Shown: positions 1 through 11,390 of the stretch, piece by piece
Layout: every line of letters begins with the position of its first letter
How positions within the stretch are numbered: position 1 is the first letter of the stretch
Source: Lentinus brumalis
Lineage: Eukaryota; Basidiomycota; Agaricomycetes; Polyporales; Polyporaceae
Assembly: GCA_001792895.1 (NCBI GenBank)
Contig: MARA01000057.1
Span: 1 to 64,000, forward strand
Direction of reading: 5' to 3'
DNA: 64,000 bases
Notes under the pieces: generated by a model
What the model was told of the DNA's origin: nothing
The model's input: only the letters and a program-made list of their open reading frames with translations
Databases searched by the model: none
Program-made: the position numbers and the translations under genes

Positions 1-720
1 TGAACAGTTTCTCATTGGGCACGCATGGAGGCGCCCTGATGCACCTCGAGAGGGAACTGCTTGGATCCATGGGGTCGTGGAAGCTCGCGATTGTCCCCGG
101 AGGTAGACCGAGCTTGCTATTCAACACTTCGAGGAGTGTGTTGTTGACTGCGAGCGACTTCTCCATGAATGGCCGGACTGCGGAATGCATGTGGGCGTTG
201 ACGATGTCCGGGTAAGCGCGATGAACGACCTCAGGCCAGGCGAGCGCGTCGTCTTGCGAGACGTTGAGAAATTCGATCTTATCGCGAGTGCCGTCTGCGT
301 CAATGGCCTGCACGCCGGCCGTCTTGATACTGATCAGGAGGCCATCACACGAGTGAGACCATGAACTGCGTGACATGGACGGCGATGACGCACCCGAACG
401 AGCCACCCTCGTCGCCCAATTCGTACTTGAGCTTCTCCTCAAGCCGAAGCGACAATGCCTTCCTCCCTACCTCAAGCAAGGCTTGCGCTTCCGCGTCTAC
501 TCCGTGATTCTTCAGGCTTGCGATTGATACGGATTCAGCGATACGACAAGCCACCATGCGCGGAGAGGACTCACTACCAGAAACCGAGCTGAGTCGCTGC
601 TTCCCACAGCTTCTCTATCTCCGCCTCGTCGCCAGCCTTGATCAGCTCATAGTCGGCGACTAGCAAAGGGTGAGTAGGAACGTCGTCCGGGAAAGGAGGG
701 AATGCCGTCAGGCCTGGCAT
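1..720 (-). CDS. 2-oxoglutarate/Fe(II)-dependent oxygenase A (isopenicillin N synthase-like), 3' end outside window
   Basis: The start is placed at 720 (MPGLTAFPPFPDDVPTHP). Exon 1 ends with LWEAATQLGFW, the usual helix before the non-haem dioxygenase N domain's FYLKNHG-type motif, which opens exon 2 as SLKNHGVDAEAQ. An intron after the GGSFG motif (donor near 390, acceptor near 337) leads into a third exon reading IKTAGVQAID, then LNVSQDDALAWPEVVHRAYP. The order and spacing are those of isopenicillin-N-synthase-type oxygenases (DIOX_N then 2OG-FeII_Oxy). The iron-binding HxD..H triad lies beyond the left edge, so activity cannot be judged. It is a tandem paralogue of the gene at 964-2373 (same intron position, PEDVPTHPLLV versus PDDVPTHPLLV). 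Substrate is unknown; such fungal enzymes act in the cytosol, often in secondary metabolism. Confidence 0.8.
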
Positions 721-963
721 CGGGGGCAGCGTTGGTGTCGTATCGGTAGCGACCCCAGCAATGGCTCTTATCCCTGTATCGTACAGGTACACGCTCGTGC
801 GCCGTGCTTCGAGCTTGAAGGTCCCTCATAATACCGCTTCGCGAAGTGCAAGTCACCACGACGTGAGAGCATCTGACACTATGAATATCGTCCTGGGACA
901 TCGAAGCGCAGAGAGATCTTTGTCAAGCGATGCACACCCTGCCGTGGATGCCGTCATCGGGCT

Positions 964-2373
964 TCACACATAGCCGCCACTTGGAATCGGCGTGTCCTCA
1001 GTACCCTGCCGCTCCCGCCAACTCTCTGGACCCTGTAACAACGCGATGTTCCATGAAGCAGGAGCGAACTCAAGCAGCTAGTGACACTGCTCACCTTGTA
1101 ATGCACCCTCCGCTGCGACCCGACCCTCCTAGCGAGCCACTGCCCGGCCGTGACCCCGGGTTCGTACTTCCCAGGAGATGCCTTCGCGATAGCATCCGCA
1201 ATCACAGAGCTCTTGTCGCTCAGAGCACGGAGCTCGACCGCGTCATTGGGCCGGGTGAAGAAGACCAGCGACCACCGTTCGTGTTGCGCCTGCTCCCCGG
1301 GTGGCGGCCTGAGGAAGGATTGAGTGATCAAAGAGGGGAGGATGAGAGACAAGCGAGCTCACACAACGCGGTGGATGTTGGAACGGAGAATGCCGCCGCT
1401 GAAAATGTTGAGCGCGTCGCCTATGTTGCAGATCGCATGACCCGGGAGAGGCTACAATGGCGTCAGATCCGGCTAGTGCTTGTGATGTGCATGCCGAACC
1501 TTTACATAGAACCACTTGTCAGAGCCCGGCGGCAAGACTTGCAGACCGCCTAGACGGTTGTGCAGGAACGACTTCGCACATGTGAATGGTATCAGCAAGA
1601 TATTCTATTGCGAGAGGGGAACATACTCACGAGGGATCCGAAGTCGGTATGCGCCGTCAAAAAGAGCTTCGTCTGCAAGCCTTCGTGCGGAGGAGACCGG
1701 ATGACCCTCGCAGTGCATCCGCTGTGCTCCTCGACCTTGTGCAACGCCGAGAGGGGCCCTTCGGGAGCCCGAGCTTGTCGTTGAGGACGCCGATCAGGAA
1801 GTGATTGATCGCGAGCGACTTCTGCACGAACGGCTTGATGGTAGACTCCATACGCGCATTGACGGTGGAAGGGTAGGTGCGGTGCACGGTGTCCGGCCAC
1901 GCGAGCGCGTCGTCCTTTGAGACGTTGATGAACTCGGTGACATCGGGCGTGCCCCGCTCGTCCATGAACTGCATCCCGGCTGCCCGGTAGCTGGATTCTG
2001 AGGTCAACGAGTCACGGAAGCGCAAACCTGGAGAATGGACTGACCCAAACGAAAATCCCTCGTCGCCCTGCTCGAAGCGCATCTTCTCCTCAAGGGGGAG
2101 GGCCATCGTCTCTCGACCCATGTCAAACATCGCGTTGACCTGTTCGTCCACACCGTGGTTCTTCAGGCTAGCAAAGGATGATCAGAGGGTCTCGATTAAG
2201 CACGATTGGCAGTATTGAGATACGTACTACCAGAATCCCAGCTCTGTTGCAGCTTTCCATAACTTCTCCACTTCAGCTGCGTCGCCTGCCTTGACCAGTT
2301 GATAGTCGATGACTAGCAGCGGATGGGTGGGCACATCCTCAGGAAATGGCGTAGATGTGGTCAAGCCCGGCAT
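964..2373 (-). CDS. 2-oxoglutarate/Fe(II)-dependent oxygenase B (isopenicillin N synthase-like)
   Basis: Start at 2373 (MPGLTTSTPFPEDVPTHP); an in-frame ATG at 2394 is an alternative. Exons in order carry LWKAATELGFW, SLKNHGVDEQVNAMFDMG, a YRAAGMQFMD exon, VSKDDALAWPDTVHRTYP, the iron-ligand motif AHTDFGSL (about 1635), FLHNRLGGLQVLPPGSDKW (about 1500-1560), the distal ligand histidine in RSNIHRVV (about 1375) and a last exon ending SGGYV at 966. The length, about 350 residues, and the H-x-D...H set indicate a complete dioxygenase. One frame break near 1757-1759, between GLPKG and PLSALHKVEEHSG, disappears if the C-run there is one base longer. Together with oxygenase A this is a tandem duplication. 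Substrate cannot be told from sequence. Confidence 0.82.
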
Positions 2374-2394
2374 GGTAGGAGAGACGAGCTGCAT

Positions 2395-3541
2395 GTAGTG
2401 GGAGTTCCGCACGTCCTGAGGGTATAGATGGGAACGAGACGGTGTTCCGCACCATGTGCTGGGGGTCCGCTGACCTTGCACACTATTCTTGAGCGCATGT
2501 TAGCCAAACATGCTCACGTACCCGTCAAAAGATAGACGTCGTATCTCCGCCGACATTGCATTGTCTGAGGTGGCATGTACCAAATGCTACCAGCTCGCGC
2601 CGACGCCATCCACATCGCGATCTCCTTTCGCGACGACTTGGTAGCGGGTGAATGTGGACGGCACGGTCTTGATGCTTAGCACTCACTGCCATCAGCTGTA
2701 GCCGTATAGTCCAGCAATCGTCCTCTGCTCTGCCTCATGTCCATCTCCGATACAAAGCTTGACGATCATCACGTTGCGAATGCTTGTGGAGTGAACGCGT
2801 GCCAGCGGTGCCAAAAATGTGTGTGTGGACCGTAAGAGGCAACGGATGAGTTTAAAGTATCAAGTGTATTGCAGACCCAGATCAGAGCGGAAGTACAAGG
2901 AGGAAGAAGTACGATGAGGAAGAAGGAAGAGCTTGGACTTAGCCGCAAAAGGCGACAACACATCGGGCGCTTGCTCAAATGGGAACTTCGCATCAGTAAA
3001 GGGCCAAATTTATTAGTGGACTTAGATCGACTTAGCACGACTTGGGAGGCCAATAAGAGCCCTAATAGGGGCGCTTACAGCCTGTGGCTGTGTCCTCCCA
3101 AGTCAAAGTCCGGTTTTGATCCTTCCTTTCGTTCTCGCTCAATTCTTGTCCATCTGCCTTGCGAATTGACATGCACGGCCATTGCATGCTCAGGTACGTC
3201 CTCGCAAAATTTGAGAGTAAACGGGTCAGGGGAAGTGGCGATATCGCCGGCGCTTGAAATCTGCTAATAGCTTTGAAGAGGCTTAAGTTGGCTAATAAAT
3301 ATCGAGACTTACTGATGTCAGCTTGTCAAGTTCGTGAGTGCGTTTGCACTACTGACCGTGTCGAGTGACTAGCTGTCCTGAACAGACAAGATGGTGTAAA
3401 ACATATGCAGCGGCCCGTGCGTTTGAATGCTTTTCCCTACTGTAGTACTTACTATGACTCAGGCTCATCCGCTCGGAACGATGCTTTGAAGGCAAATGCG
3501 CTTTCATGACAAGAACGCTACTCAAACTACAACTCCCTCCC
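2395..3541. other. Intergenic, no gene recognised; one inverted repeat
   Basis: No conserved protein is visible. At 3042-3106 an 11-bp perfect inverted repeat (GACTTGGGAGG and its complement) flanks about 45 bp, followed by a GGTTTTGATCC string that weakly resembles a Pol III B box. Otherwise short AT-richer sequence, possibly old repeat debris. Confidence 0.4.
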
Positions 3542-4301
3542 CTAGTCGTCAAGTACAACGACATCCGCGATACCGACGCCGTCAGCCATGATGCCCGCCT
3601 CGACCGCCGCCTGGGGCACCTCGATCTGCTTCACGACGAACAGGGACTGCGTCCCGGGAGCAGCGGAGATGTGGATCACGAACTGCGTCTTCTTCTTGTC
3701 CTTGTCCTTGCCCTCGAACACGTACTTGGACGTGAGAGAGCCTCCCGTGTCCTTCGCGGCCTTGTACGCGTCCTTCGCGCTGCTGCTCTCGATGACGCTC
3801 GCCTTGATCGACCCAATCTTCGGGTTCGTCCAGCCCTGTACGTGTTCAACGTCCAACAGTCAGCGAGCGGGCACACAAAAGCTGTCTAGGGAGGACTCAC
3901 CAGGGCGAAGTCGTAGTAGTGCTTCGTGTCGAGCGAGAGGCGGAACGAGGTCCCGCCGGACACGCCCGCGGGCTCGAGGTCCTGGTTGCAGCACGAGAAC
4001 ACGAGCTGGCTGAACTCGCCGAAGCTACCAGGGGCGTCCCAGTAGCGGCCCGAGTCAAAGTACGTGCCGGTGAGCAGCACGTCGAACTGCGTCTCGTTCT
4101 TCAGCGTGCACTGGATCCAGCGCGTCTTGCTCTTCAGGTCTTTGGCGGGCTCCGGGATGAGCGCTTTGGCGACCTATGGAGCCGCGATGGAAGGTCAGTT
4201 GTGTATGGGATGCATAAGAGGCGTGTACGTACGTCCTTGATCTTTGTGATCAGCTCGCCGCCGGTGATGATTGTGGTGAGGATCTCGATGATGCCCGACA
4301 T
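3542..4301 (-). CDS. Small cytosolic protein, possible cytolysin/lectin-fold beta-sandwich
   Basis: Three exons: start at 4301 (MSGIIEILTTII...), a central exon about 4175-3905 and a last exon about 3840-3542 ending VVVLDD. Introns lie near 4175-4235 and 3838-3903. The product, roughly 205 residues, has no signal peptide. A helical N-terminus is followed by a stretch rich in beta-strand-like pattern (FDVLLTGTYFDSGRYWDAPG, then SFRLSLDTKHYYDFAL and TQFVIHISAAPGTQSLFVVK). This layout recalls the cytolysin/lectin superfamily (fungal fruit-body lectins and actinoporin-like proteins), but the similarity is judged by eye only. If right, it would bind glycans or membranes, perhaps in defence. Strong codon bias (C/G third positions) and a TATA box suggest high expression. 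A fold search would decide. Confidence 0.6.
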
Positions 4302-4376
4302 GTTGAGATGAGTGTGAGAGGTCGACTGCTGAGCAATGGATGGGTGTTGGCTAATCTCCAGGCTTCACTTCAGAGC

Positions 4377-4384
4377 TTTATAAG
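4377..4384 (-). promoter_or_regulatory. TATA box of the 3542-4301 gene
   Basis: CTTATAAA on the minus strand, 76-83 bp upstream of the start codon at 4301. This is a usual distance in Agaricomycetes for strongly expressed genes. Confidence 0.6.
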
Positions 4385-4699
4385 TCCCTCGACCCGCTAA
4401 CCTCGAGGCTCTCGCAAGTAGCATTGGCCCGGTTGTCGCCCGCCCACTGTCCAATGTCGTTGACCGATGTATGGAAGTCTACTTCAGCTTGTCAACGACT
4501 CTGTTCAAAAAAGGCAGAAGATTGGACTCGTACCTAGCCAGGATGATTGGTAGGGCAAGCTGCATGATAGGCGTACCCACTATATCCTCAGCTTGCTCGG
4601 AGATCTTCATGAGCCGGACCTTTTGCTCCGAAAGCCCGGGTGCTGGCCTACTAGTGGCAGCATGTAATCAAAGGCGGGCCTGATAGAGGTCTCCATAGT

Positions 4700-5130
4700 C
4701 ATCAGTACTTTGCCATATTTCTTAGTTGTCTTGCGCTGTCTTACACCGTCTTGCCTGTCTTAGGAAGCGCTCAAACCGCCGCCATTCCGTCCAAAATTTG
4801 GCGCATACCTGCGCATAGATGCAACAAACCGCTGTGCAAAATGTCAGCCCATACGGATGATATGCAATGGAGGGCGAAGACAAGTTCAGGTCAGCCACAA
4901 TCGACCTAAGACGGTGGCTGTGTACCCAAAAGGAGGCATGGCCATTCGCTTTCGCGTTTGCCCAATCCACATCGGATCATCGTCAAATTTGGAACATAGA
5001 TTCGTTACCTGCGTTTGTACATCCATACCAAGTTTCAGCTCGAATGAACCCCCGGCAGTGGAGATATAGACAGGCGCCGAAATCGACTAAGACAGCTAAG
5101 ACAGCTAAGAAATTCGGGCAAGTACTGATG
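4700..5130. mobile_element. MITE-like non-autonomous DNA transposon, 431 bp
   Basis: The two ends are imperfect inverted repeats of about 45 bp. Both start CATCAGTACTT, run through GCC and ATTTCTTAG, and continue with short TGTCTT(A/G) repeats. There is no coding capacity. Flanking target duplication is not clear (at most GT), so the exact ends may be off by a few bases. Subterminal TGTCTTA copies look like transposase-binding repeats (inference). Confidence 0.7.
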
Positions 5131-6257
5131 GTACATCAACCTGAGTTGGTAATGTGAGCTGCATGACCTGACAGGATGCACGGACTGGAGCAGTCAATCC
5201 TGGGAGCCTGACGGTTTGCTTGTCATTTAAGGAAAACATCACCGAACGTTCTCATACTAGTGCTCGGAGTGATTGCGGGTGAGATACCCTAGCTCCCAAC
5301 GCCGGAAATCAGTGCGAAAGCTACTGCTCGCAACGGACCAGGTTGAGGTGGCTGATGGGCAAGCGTTGAAGCGCTGAAGAGTACGCGTCTCAGCGGGCCA
5401 CGCGGCCTAACGCAAATGCCCGACTCCTGCACGATTCTCCCATCTTCTATTGTAAAACATCTCGGTCACTATATCGGGAAAGCAAACTTGCCAAACATAG
5501 AAATTTTGTGTGCTTACCATCCGCTCAGTTGTTTTCTTCGCAGTAAACTTGTAAGTAGACTGTACACTCACTGTAGAGCGTGTCATCGAAGTCACCTATG
5601 GTTATTTTGACAATGAGCAGAATAGACAGCCCTGCCAATGTGGTCTGAGTGAGCGTCTGGCACACTCAGATTGGCAGCCCGCAATTCCGTTCGAGGTCCG
5701 ATCAATCGGTGTTTCGTAGAGCCCTATCGGAACTTAGAAAACAAATTACGTCATCTGCACGTGGACGTCGGGCGCGACACGACGCGTCCTCTTAACCAAA
5801 ACCAACCGCCACTGCGACTACGACGTTCTTGCCCAATGGCGGTGGGATTAGGAACGCGTAATACATGTTTTCTGATGCCGATGTCTGTTCCGACGCTTTG
5901 GATGACGCAAAGGCCTGCCACCGGGCAAGAAGCGTGCGAGCACGGACCACGGACACGGAGTAGTTACTATAGTTGGATAGCGCAATGTTCAACTGTACTC
6001 ACGGTAGTGATTGATTCATCTCTCTATATTTCTCATGTCAAGCACATTCAGGTACACTCGCCAGATAGCGGCGGACGAGGGCGGGCACCAGCCCGCCCGA
6101 GTGCGCTGCTGTCCTTCATTTCCCGTGGCAGGGGCACGGGAACCTGCTAGTGTACCAGTAAGTATTCGATGATATCAACAAAAGCATACATGACTTGAAT
6201 AGGTCAATGATGTATGTAGGCCGCCAAAATGATCTTTCCGCTGTCGCTGTCTCTGCC
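5131..6257. other. Intergenic, no gene recognised
   Basis: Several short open frames occur on both strands but none shows a recognisable motif, convincing splice pattern or biased codon use. Confidence 0.4.
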
Positions 6258-7158
6258 TTATCTACCTTTCCGGCTTGCAGGCTGCGTCAAACCCACTGGC
6301 ACCCACCAAAGAGAACGGAGAAGCTTGCCTCGGGTCCTAACTGTACCTTCCTGGGTAGTAAGCTGTGCTGAACGTCTGTCCACATATCTATCAAGATCGT
6401 CTGCATGGATGAACTCGAGCTCTTGATTCGGTGAACCAGTAGTTCGATATCGAGGTTCCGGAGGAATCTTTCCAGGCGCTCGGGGCTCCTGCCGCAGGTC
6501 AGCCATGTCGACCATCAGCCAGAACACCTCGAGCGATAAGAATGCTATAGCCTCACAGACGTTGTCCTGTGAGGCGCCGCATGAGAACGTGTTGATTCAG
6601 TTACTTCCTGTTCTGCGGCACTCACCAGGGCTCGGCCGATGCCCCCGTCATCGTCGTCCATGACCGTCATCTTGACCCCGAGAAGCCGCAGTACCGGAGT
6701 GCGTCGCTCCGGAAGTGCCTCCAATCATGTGGCGTCCAAGAAGGCCGAGCCGGGGTGCATGAACGCGCTCAGTGTCAGACAAGAAGGACGCGCACCTGAC
6801 AGGACGCTGCGCAGGTTATGCGCGTCCCACGCGTCGCCCTGCTCGTCGCCGAGATGGACACGGTCAATGCGGCAAGTCGGATTCAGAAGGTGTGAGTCAA
6901 AGTACTTAAATCATGGATTGTATCAGCACTCGTACCTTGCGAGGTTGCACGGACTTCGATCTCTTTAATCGGCCAGCCGTCGTTGACGACAATCTCGATG
7001 CCGTCCGACGTTAGGCGGTTGGAAATTCTGATTGCTATGGATGTTGCTTGGGGTCCGAACACTAGACGACAAGGAACGCAAGGACTTCGACCCCGCCCTC
7101 GTAAGCCTTCGGACTGGGACTAAACGCTGAGCGTGTGGCTAACTCGTAAAATCTGCGC
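6258..7158 (-). pseudogene. C-terminal remnant of an F-box/LRR-like gene, truncated at the retrotransposon
   Basis: Reading on the minus strand, 7040-6640 contains PIKEIEVRATSQ, then NPTCRIDRVHLGD, LRSVLSGARPSCLTLSAFM, LDATWLEALPERRTPVL and VLRLLGVKMTVMDD. This follows block by block the C-terminal half of the F-box-like genes at 23.9-27.3 kb (CRIRRVVF, LREVLSDARPTQLQLSAFL, LDQAWMAALTHVRTPRL). A possible last exon follows (SLEVFWLMVDMADLRQ) and ends at 6258. The N-terminal F-box half is absent. Upstream of about 7060 the frame is interrupted by stops before the LTR at 7164. Some weak similarity (VASIASLT) resumes beyond the element at about 14,685, so the retroelement may have landed in an already decaying copy. 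Confidence 0.6.
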
Positions 7159-7163
7159 GGCCG
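7159..7163. repeat. Target site duplication GGCCG, left copy
   Basis: GGCCG directly precedes the left LTR; the same five bases follow the right LTR at 14660-14664. A 5-bp duplication is usual for Ty3/Gypsy integrases. Confidence 0.85.
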
Positions 7164-7659
7164 TATAACAGTAAGCCCAAATACAATACTCACTAGTTAT
7201 GAAATATAAGTGTGGGGAAAAGGTGAGGGCTTGTTAGGCCAGAGTTGTTAGATGGGTTAGACAATAAGTGGATAAGTCTGAGGGTGCCGGCCTCAGACTG
7301 GTGGTTTATATACATGTAGCCCCAGCCCCCCTGGGACTGGGGAAGACCCCTGGTACTCTATGTTACTAAGCTAATCACATGACCAGCTGAGTAAGGCTGA
7401 GTCATGTGTGCTGAGGTAGCCCTATTACTCAGCAAGTAACTGACCAATAGCGTGCACTACATTACTAGGCAACTATCTAGAAGGTTCTAGGACCAAGGTC
7501 CTAGAAGGATCTGGACCAATGATGTAATAGATATCCCTAAAGAAGATAAAAAGCGATCATAAACATCGATAATGATGATAACTACTGATAACTCCAGATA
7601 ACTAATGATAAGCCCACTTATCCACCGGATAAGCGCTAGAAAGGTCACGTTTTGTGACA
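7164..7659 (-). repeat. 3' LTR of the gypsy element
   Basis: 496 bp, matching 14163-14659 except for two base changes and one single-base indel. On the coding strand it starts TGTCAC; its other end is TTATA rather than the usual CA. Confidence 0.95.
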
Positions 7660-7673
7660 GTACCCCCACTTCT
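7660..7673 (-). promoter_or_regulatory. Polypurine tract (plus-strand primer)
   Basis: On the minus strand AGAAGTGGGGGTAC abuts the 5' edge of the 3' LTR, the position required for the plus-strand DNA primer. Confidence 0.65.
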
Positions 7674-7701
7674 AGTTCGAGCTCCGATGAGAAGAGCGAA
7701 G

Positions 7702-10700
7702 CTAGGAACTCTCCACCATGCGGATTGCATGCGGGTGAGCCTCATGGAATTGTTTGATGAGCTCGGGAGAGTTCGTGAGGTTATTGACCGGCTCCCAAGA
7801 ATCATCCTCGGGGCCGTAACCTTTCCACCGAACTAGGTATTGGAGTTGTCTGCGGTAGCGCCTGGAGTCGAGAATTGCTTCACCTCGAACTCCTCATGCC
7901 CATCGATAATGACAGGGTCAGGTGGGGCCGGTTTCTGGCCTGGGATCTGAGAGTCATGATATGGTATGAGCTTGCTGGCATGGAAGACTGGATGGATCCG
8001 AGTCATCCTAGCAGGCCACTTCAGTCTGAAGTGACTGGAGAAAGTTTTTCAACAATCTCAAAGGGTCCTGCATACCGAGCGTTGAGCTTGCGACCCGTGG
8101 TTTGATAGTCACGTAGGTCCAATAGAACCTTGTCGCCTACTTTGAAGGGGACCTTCTGGACTCCCTGATCGTAGTACCACTTCATCCGCTCGGCTGCCAA
8201 AGCAAGAGCTGCCTTCGCTTGCTCCTGGGCTTGTTGTCTTCTCCATGCAATGTCACTGAGGTTTGTTGGAGTTGCTTCTTTGCGAAGCGTTGGACCTGCC
8301 CGTGGGTGTCGACCGTATTCCAAGAAGAATGGGCTCTCCTTGGTTCCTTCGTGAGCTGCATTATTATACGCGAACTCTGCTGCACTGAGAAGCTTAGACC
8401 AGTTGGCCTTTTGGTAATCAACATAGCAGCGAAGGAATTGCTCCAGTGTCTGGTTGACCCTTTCGGTCTGGCCATCGTCTGCGGGTGATATGTGGTGGAC
8501 ATGGATGATTCTATCCCCAGTAGCTTGCACCATTCTTGGAATAGCGCTGCCGCGAATTGTGTACCCCTGTCGGAGATGATCTGAAGCGGTAGGCCATGCA
8601 ACGGCCATATCCTCTCATAGAGTAGTTCCGCTAGATCTTTCGCAGAGAACTCGTTCTTGATGGGGAAGAAGTGTGCTCGCTTTGTGAGCCTGTCTACCAC
8701 CACGCAGATGGCGGTGTAACCAAAAGATTCTGGTAGCTGAGTGATAAGGTCGATAGTGATGATTTCCCATGGCCCTTCCGGGACAGGGTTGGGCTGGAGC
8801 GGTCCATATGGCTGTTGCGGACGGTTCTTCATCCGTTGACAGATGTCGCAGCCTGTGACATACTTCTTGGTGAATACTGACATGCCCGGCCACCAGTAGT
8901 TCCGTGAGACGAGTTCATATGTCTTCCACCTCCCCGGATGTCCAGCAGAAGGTATATCATGGTGCATCTGAACTACTCGTCTACGGAGGTGATCGTTGTC
9001 GCTCTTTGGGATATAGACTTTGCCACGGTAGAGCAAAAGTCCATTCTCGTAGTTCCAATCCTCCAGGGACTTGCTGAACTCTCGTGGTCCAGACTTCAGC
9101 AGTTGCTGATAGTCCTTGGTGACGTTGTCCTGTAGCAATGCTTCTTTGACCTCTCTTAGGAGAATGTCATCATTGATAGGCGACTCATGAGAGGAATCGA
9201 TAGCATGAATGGCGAAAAATTCAGGCTTGAGAAGGATTTGATCTCGGTTATCGAATTCCACCCCCTCTTCATGGTCTGGCCTCCTGGACAGAGGGTCGGC
9301 AGTGAGCATTGTCTTGCCTGGTTTGTGGCGCAATACGAAGTTGAAACGCGTGAGGTACAGAGACCATCTCGCCTGTCTCCGTGTCAACTTCTGGGCCGTC
9401 TTGAAATAGGTCAAGTTCTGATGATCTGACCATATCTCGAGCTTTTCCGGATGACCCTCCAAGTACTGCCTATATTCCTCCAGAGCGCGTATAATAGCAA
9501 GCATCTCTTTGTCGTAGATCTCATAGTTCCGTTCATGGACATTGAGCGACTTGGAATAAAAGGCTACTGGATGCCACAACTTGTCAGTTGGGTCCAGCTG
9601 AGACAGGACTGCTCCGGTGGCAAAGTCACTGGCATCCGTCTCAAGGCGGAAAGGGTTTACATCATCCGGGATGCGCAGAATAGGGGCTGAGGTAAAGGCC
9701 TTTTTCAGGCTATCGAACGCATGTTCCTGTTCCTCGCCCCAGACCCATGGTTGATCCTTCTTGGTCAATGAGGTGAGCGGCTTGGCATGCTTTGCAAAGT
9801 CCTTGATAAACCTCCTGTAAAAGTTGGCAAAGCCGAGGAAGGCTTGGACTTGCTTGACCTTAGTGGGTCGCGGCCAGTCGGTCACTCCAGAAACCTTCTT
9901 AGGGTCCATCGAAATCTGTCCCTTCGAGATGATCATGCCCAGATATTCGATGCTGCTTTTTTCAAAGAAGCACTTCTCTGGTTTTGCAAATAGATCATTA
10001 TCTCGTAGACGTTTGAGCACCTCCTGAGTGATTTGACGGTGTTGACGCACATTGTCCGTGAAGATCAATATGTCATCAAGGTACACAATAACGTGTCCAT
10101 CCCGTATGAGATCACCGAGTATATCGTTCATCATTGCCTGGAAGGTGGCTGGTGCATTGGAGAAACCGAAGTACATCACATTGGCTTCAAACAGCCCGCG
10201 ATGTGTGATGAAAGCCGTTTTCCATTCGTCACCCTCTCGGATACGAACATTATTATATCCCCAGCGCAAGTCAATTTTTGTGAATATTGACGCCTGGCTG
10301 AGCGAGTCAACCAAGTCCGCTATGCGGGGAATTGGGTAACGGTTCTTCACTGTGATGTCGTTTAACTTCCGGTAGTCTACCACCAACCGCAGGCTTCCAT
10401 CACTCTTCTTGACAAAGAAGACAGGTGCTGCTAGAGGGCTCTTTGACTTTCGAATGTAACCCTTTCGGGTTTCCTCATTGATCCATTCGTCCAAGGAATT
10501 GCGTTCCTTTGGAGACATTGGATATAGTTTGGCCGGTCGAGGAAGCGGGGCCCCCTCCTCGAAGTCAATACCGTGGTCATACGGTTTGCGCACCGGCATC
10601 CTCTCTGATTCTTTCTTTGAGAACACGTTGCCATACTCGTGTAGATATTCTGGGACTATAGTCTTCCAGTTGCGAGTGTCATCGTCCTCAATCTCCTCGA

Positions 10701-11373
10701 GATCTTTTGCAAGAATCTCTGCGGTCAACTGTGCTACTTCGTGGTCGTCTGGATCTTCTGTCGAAATCCAGTTGATATGCGGATTTTCGATACACTCCTC
10801 TCCTAACTCGTCCAGTGGAGTGATCAAGGGATCCACCCTTGGTAGCTGAAGCTCGTCGGCTTCTTCTTCAGCCACATTGCCTCTTTTACGAGCTCTTGGG
10901 GCACAGCTCTCAGGGCACCTGGTAAACCTCCATTCCCCATGTTCCCAGTCGATTTCAGGGTTATGTCTGCGTAAGTAGGTGTACCCTAGGATCATGTCTT
11001 TACTACCTAAGTCTGCTACGAGCAGCTGGTGAGTTGACTTATGAGATCCAATTTCGACATAGGACCGGACAGCATGAGTAATCTGTCCACTTTTGTTGGA
11101 GGTCCCGTCGGCGTTATACACGTCGTACGGGGTTGCCAGCTTATGAGTTCCCAGGTGATAGGTTTCGACAACTGATTTATTGATGAAAGATGTCGTGGCC
11201 CCTGAGTCTACCAGAGCTTCGACCTGCACTTTTCTTCCGTAAACCCACAGTGTCACGGGCAATTTGAATGAATTCCTGTTGCGAGAAGATGACGATATTA
11301 CAGGATTGTCCGTGCTACTAATGCCAACACTACATGTCTGCATTCCGACGTTGGGTTTACTATTCTCTGCCAT
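7702..11373 (-). CDS. pol: Pol polyprotein of the chromovirus (protease-RT-RNase H-integrase-chromodomain), broken by single-base frame breaks
   Basis: A 1063-codon frame (11373-8182) holds an aspartic protease ([12 protein letters not shown], about 11,190-11,215), reverse transcriptase with [11 protein letters not shown] and the catalytic YLDDILIF (about 10,065-10,085), RNase H ([16 protein letters not shown], about 9,640), the integrase HHCC zinc finger ([11 protein letters not shown]...CDICQRMK) and the integrase core ([17 protein letters not shown]). Near 8,476 the frame shifts; the integrase continues in another frame ([20 protein letters not shown]...) to the [11 protein letters not shown] motif, shifts again near 8,029 and near 7,875, and ends in a chromodomain ([16 protein letters not shown]) stopping at 7702. 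Each break is cured by one extra base in a short homopolymer, so the element may really be intact. The protein replicates and integrates the element; the chromodomain probably targets modified chromatin. Confidence 0.93.
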
Positions 11374-11390
11374 ATGTTCGCAGGTGTTAT

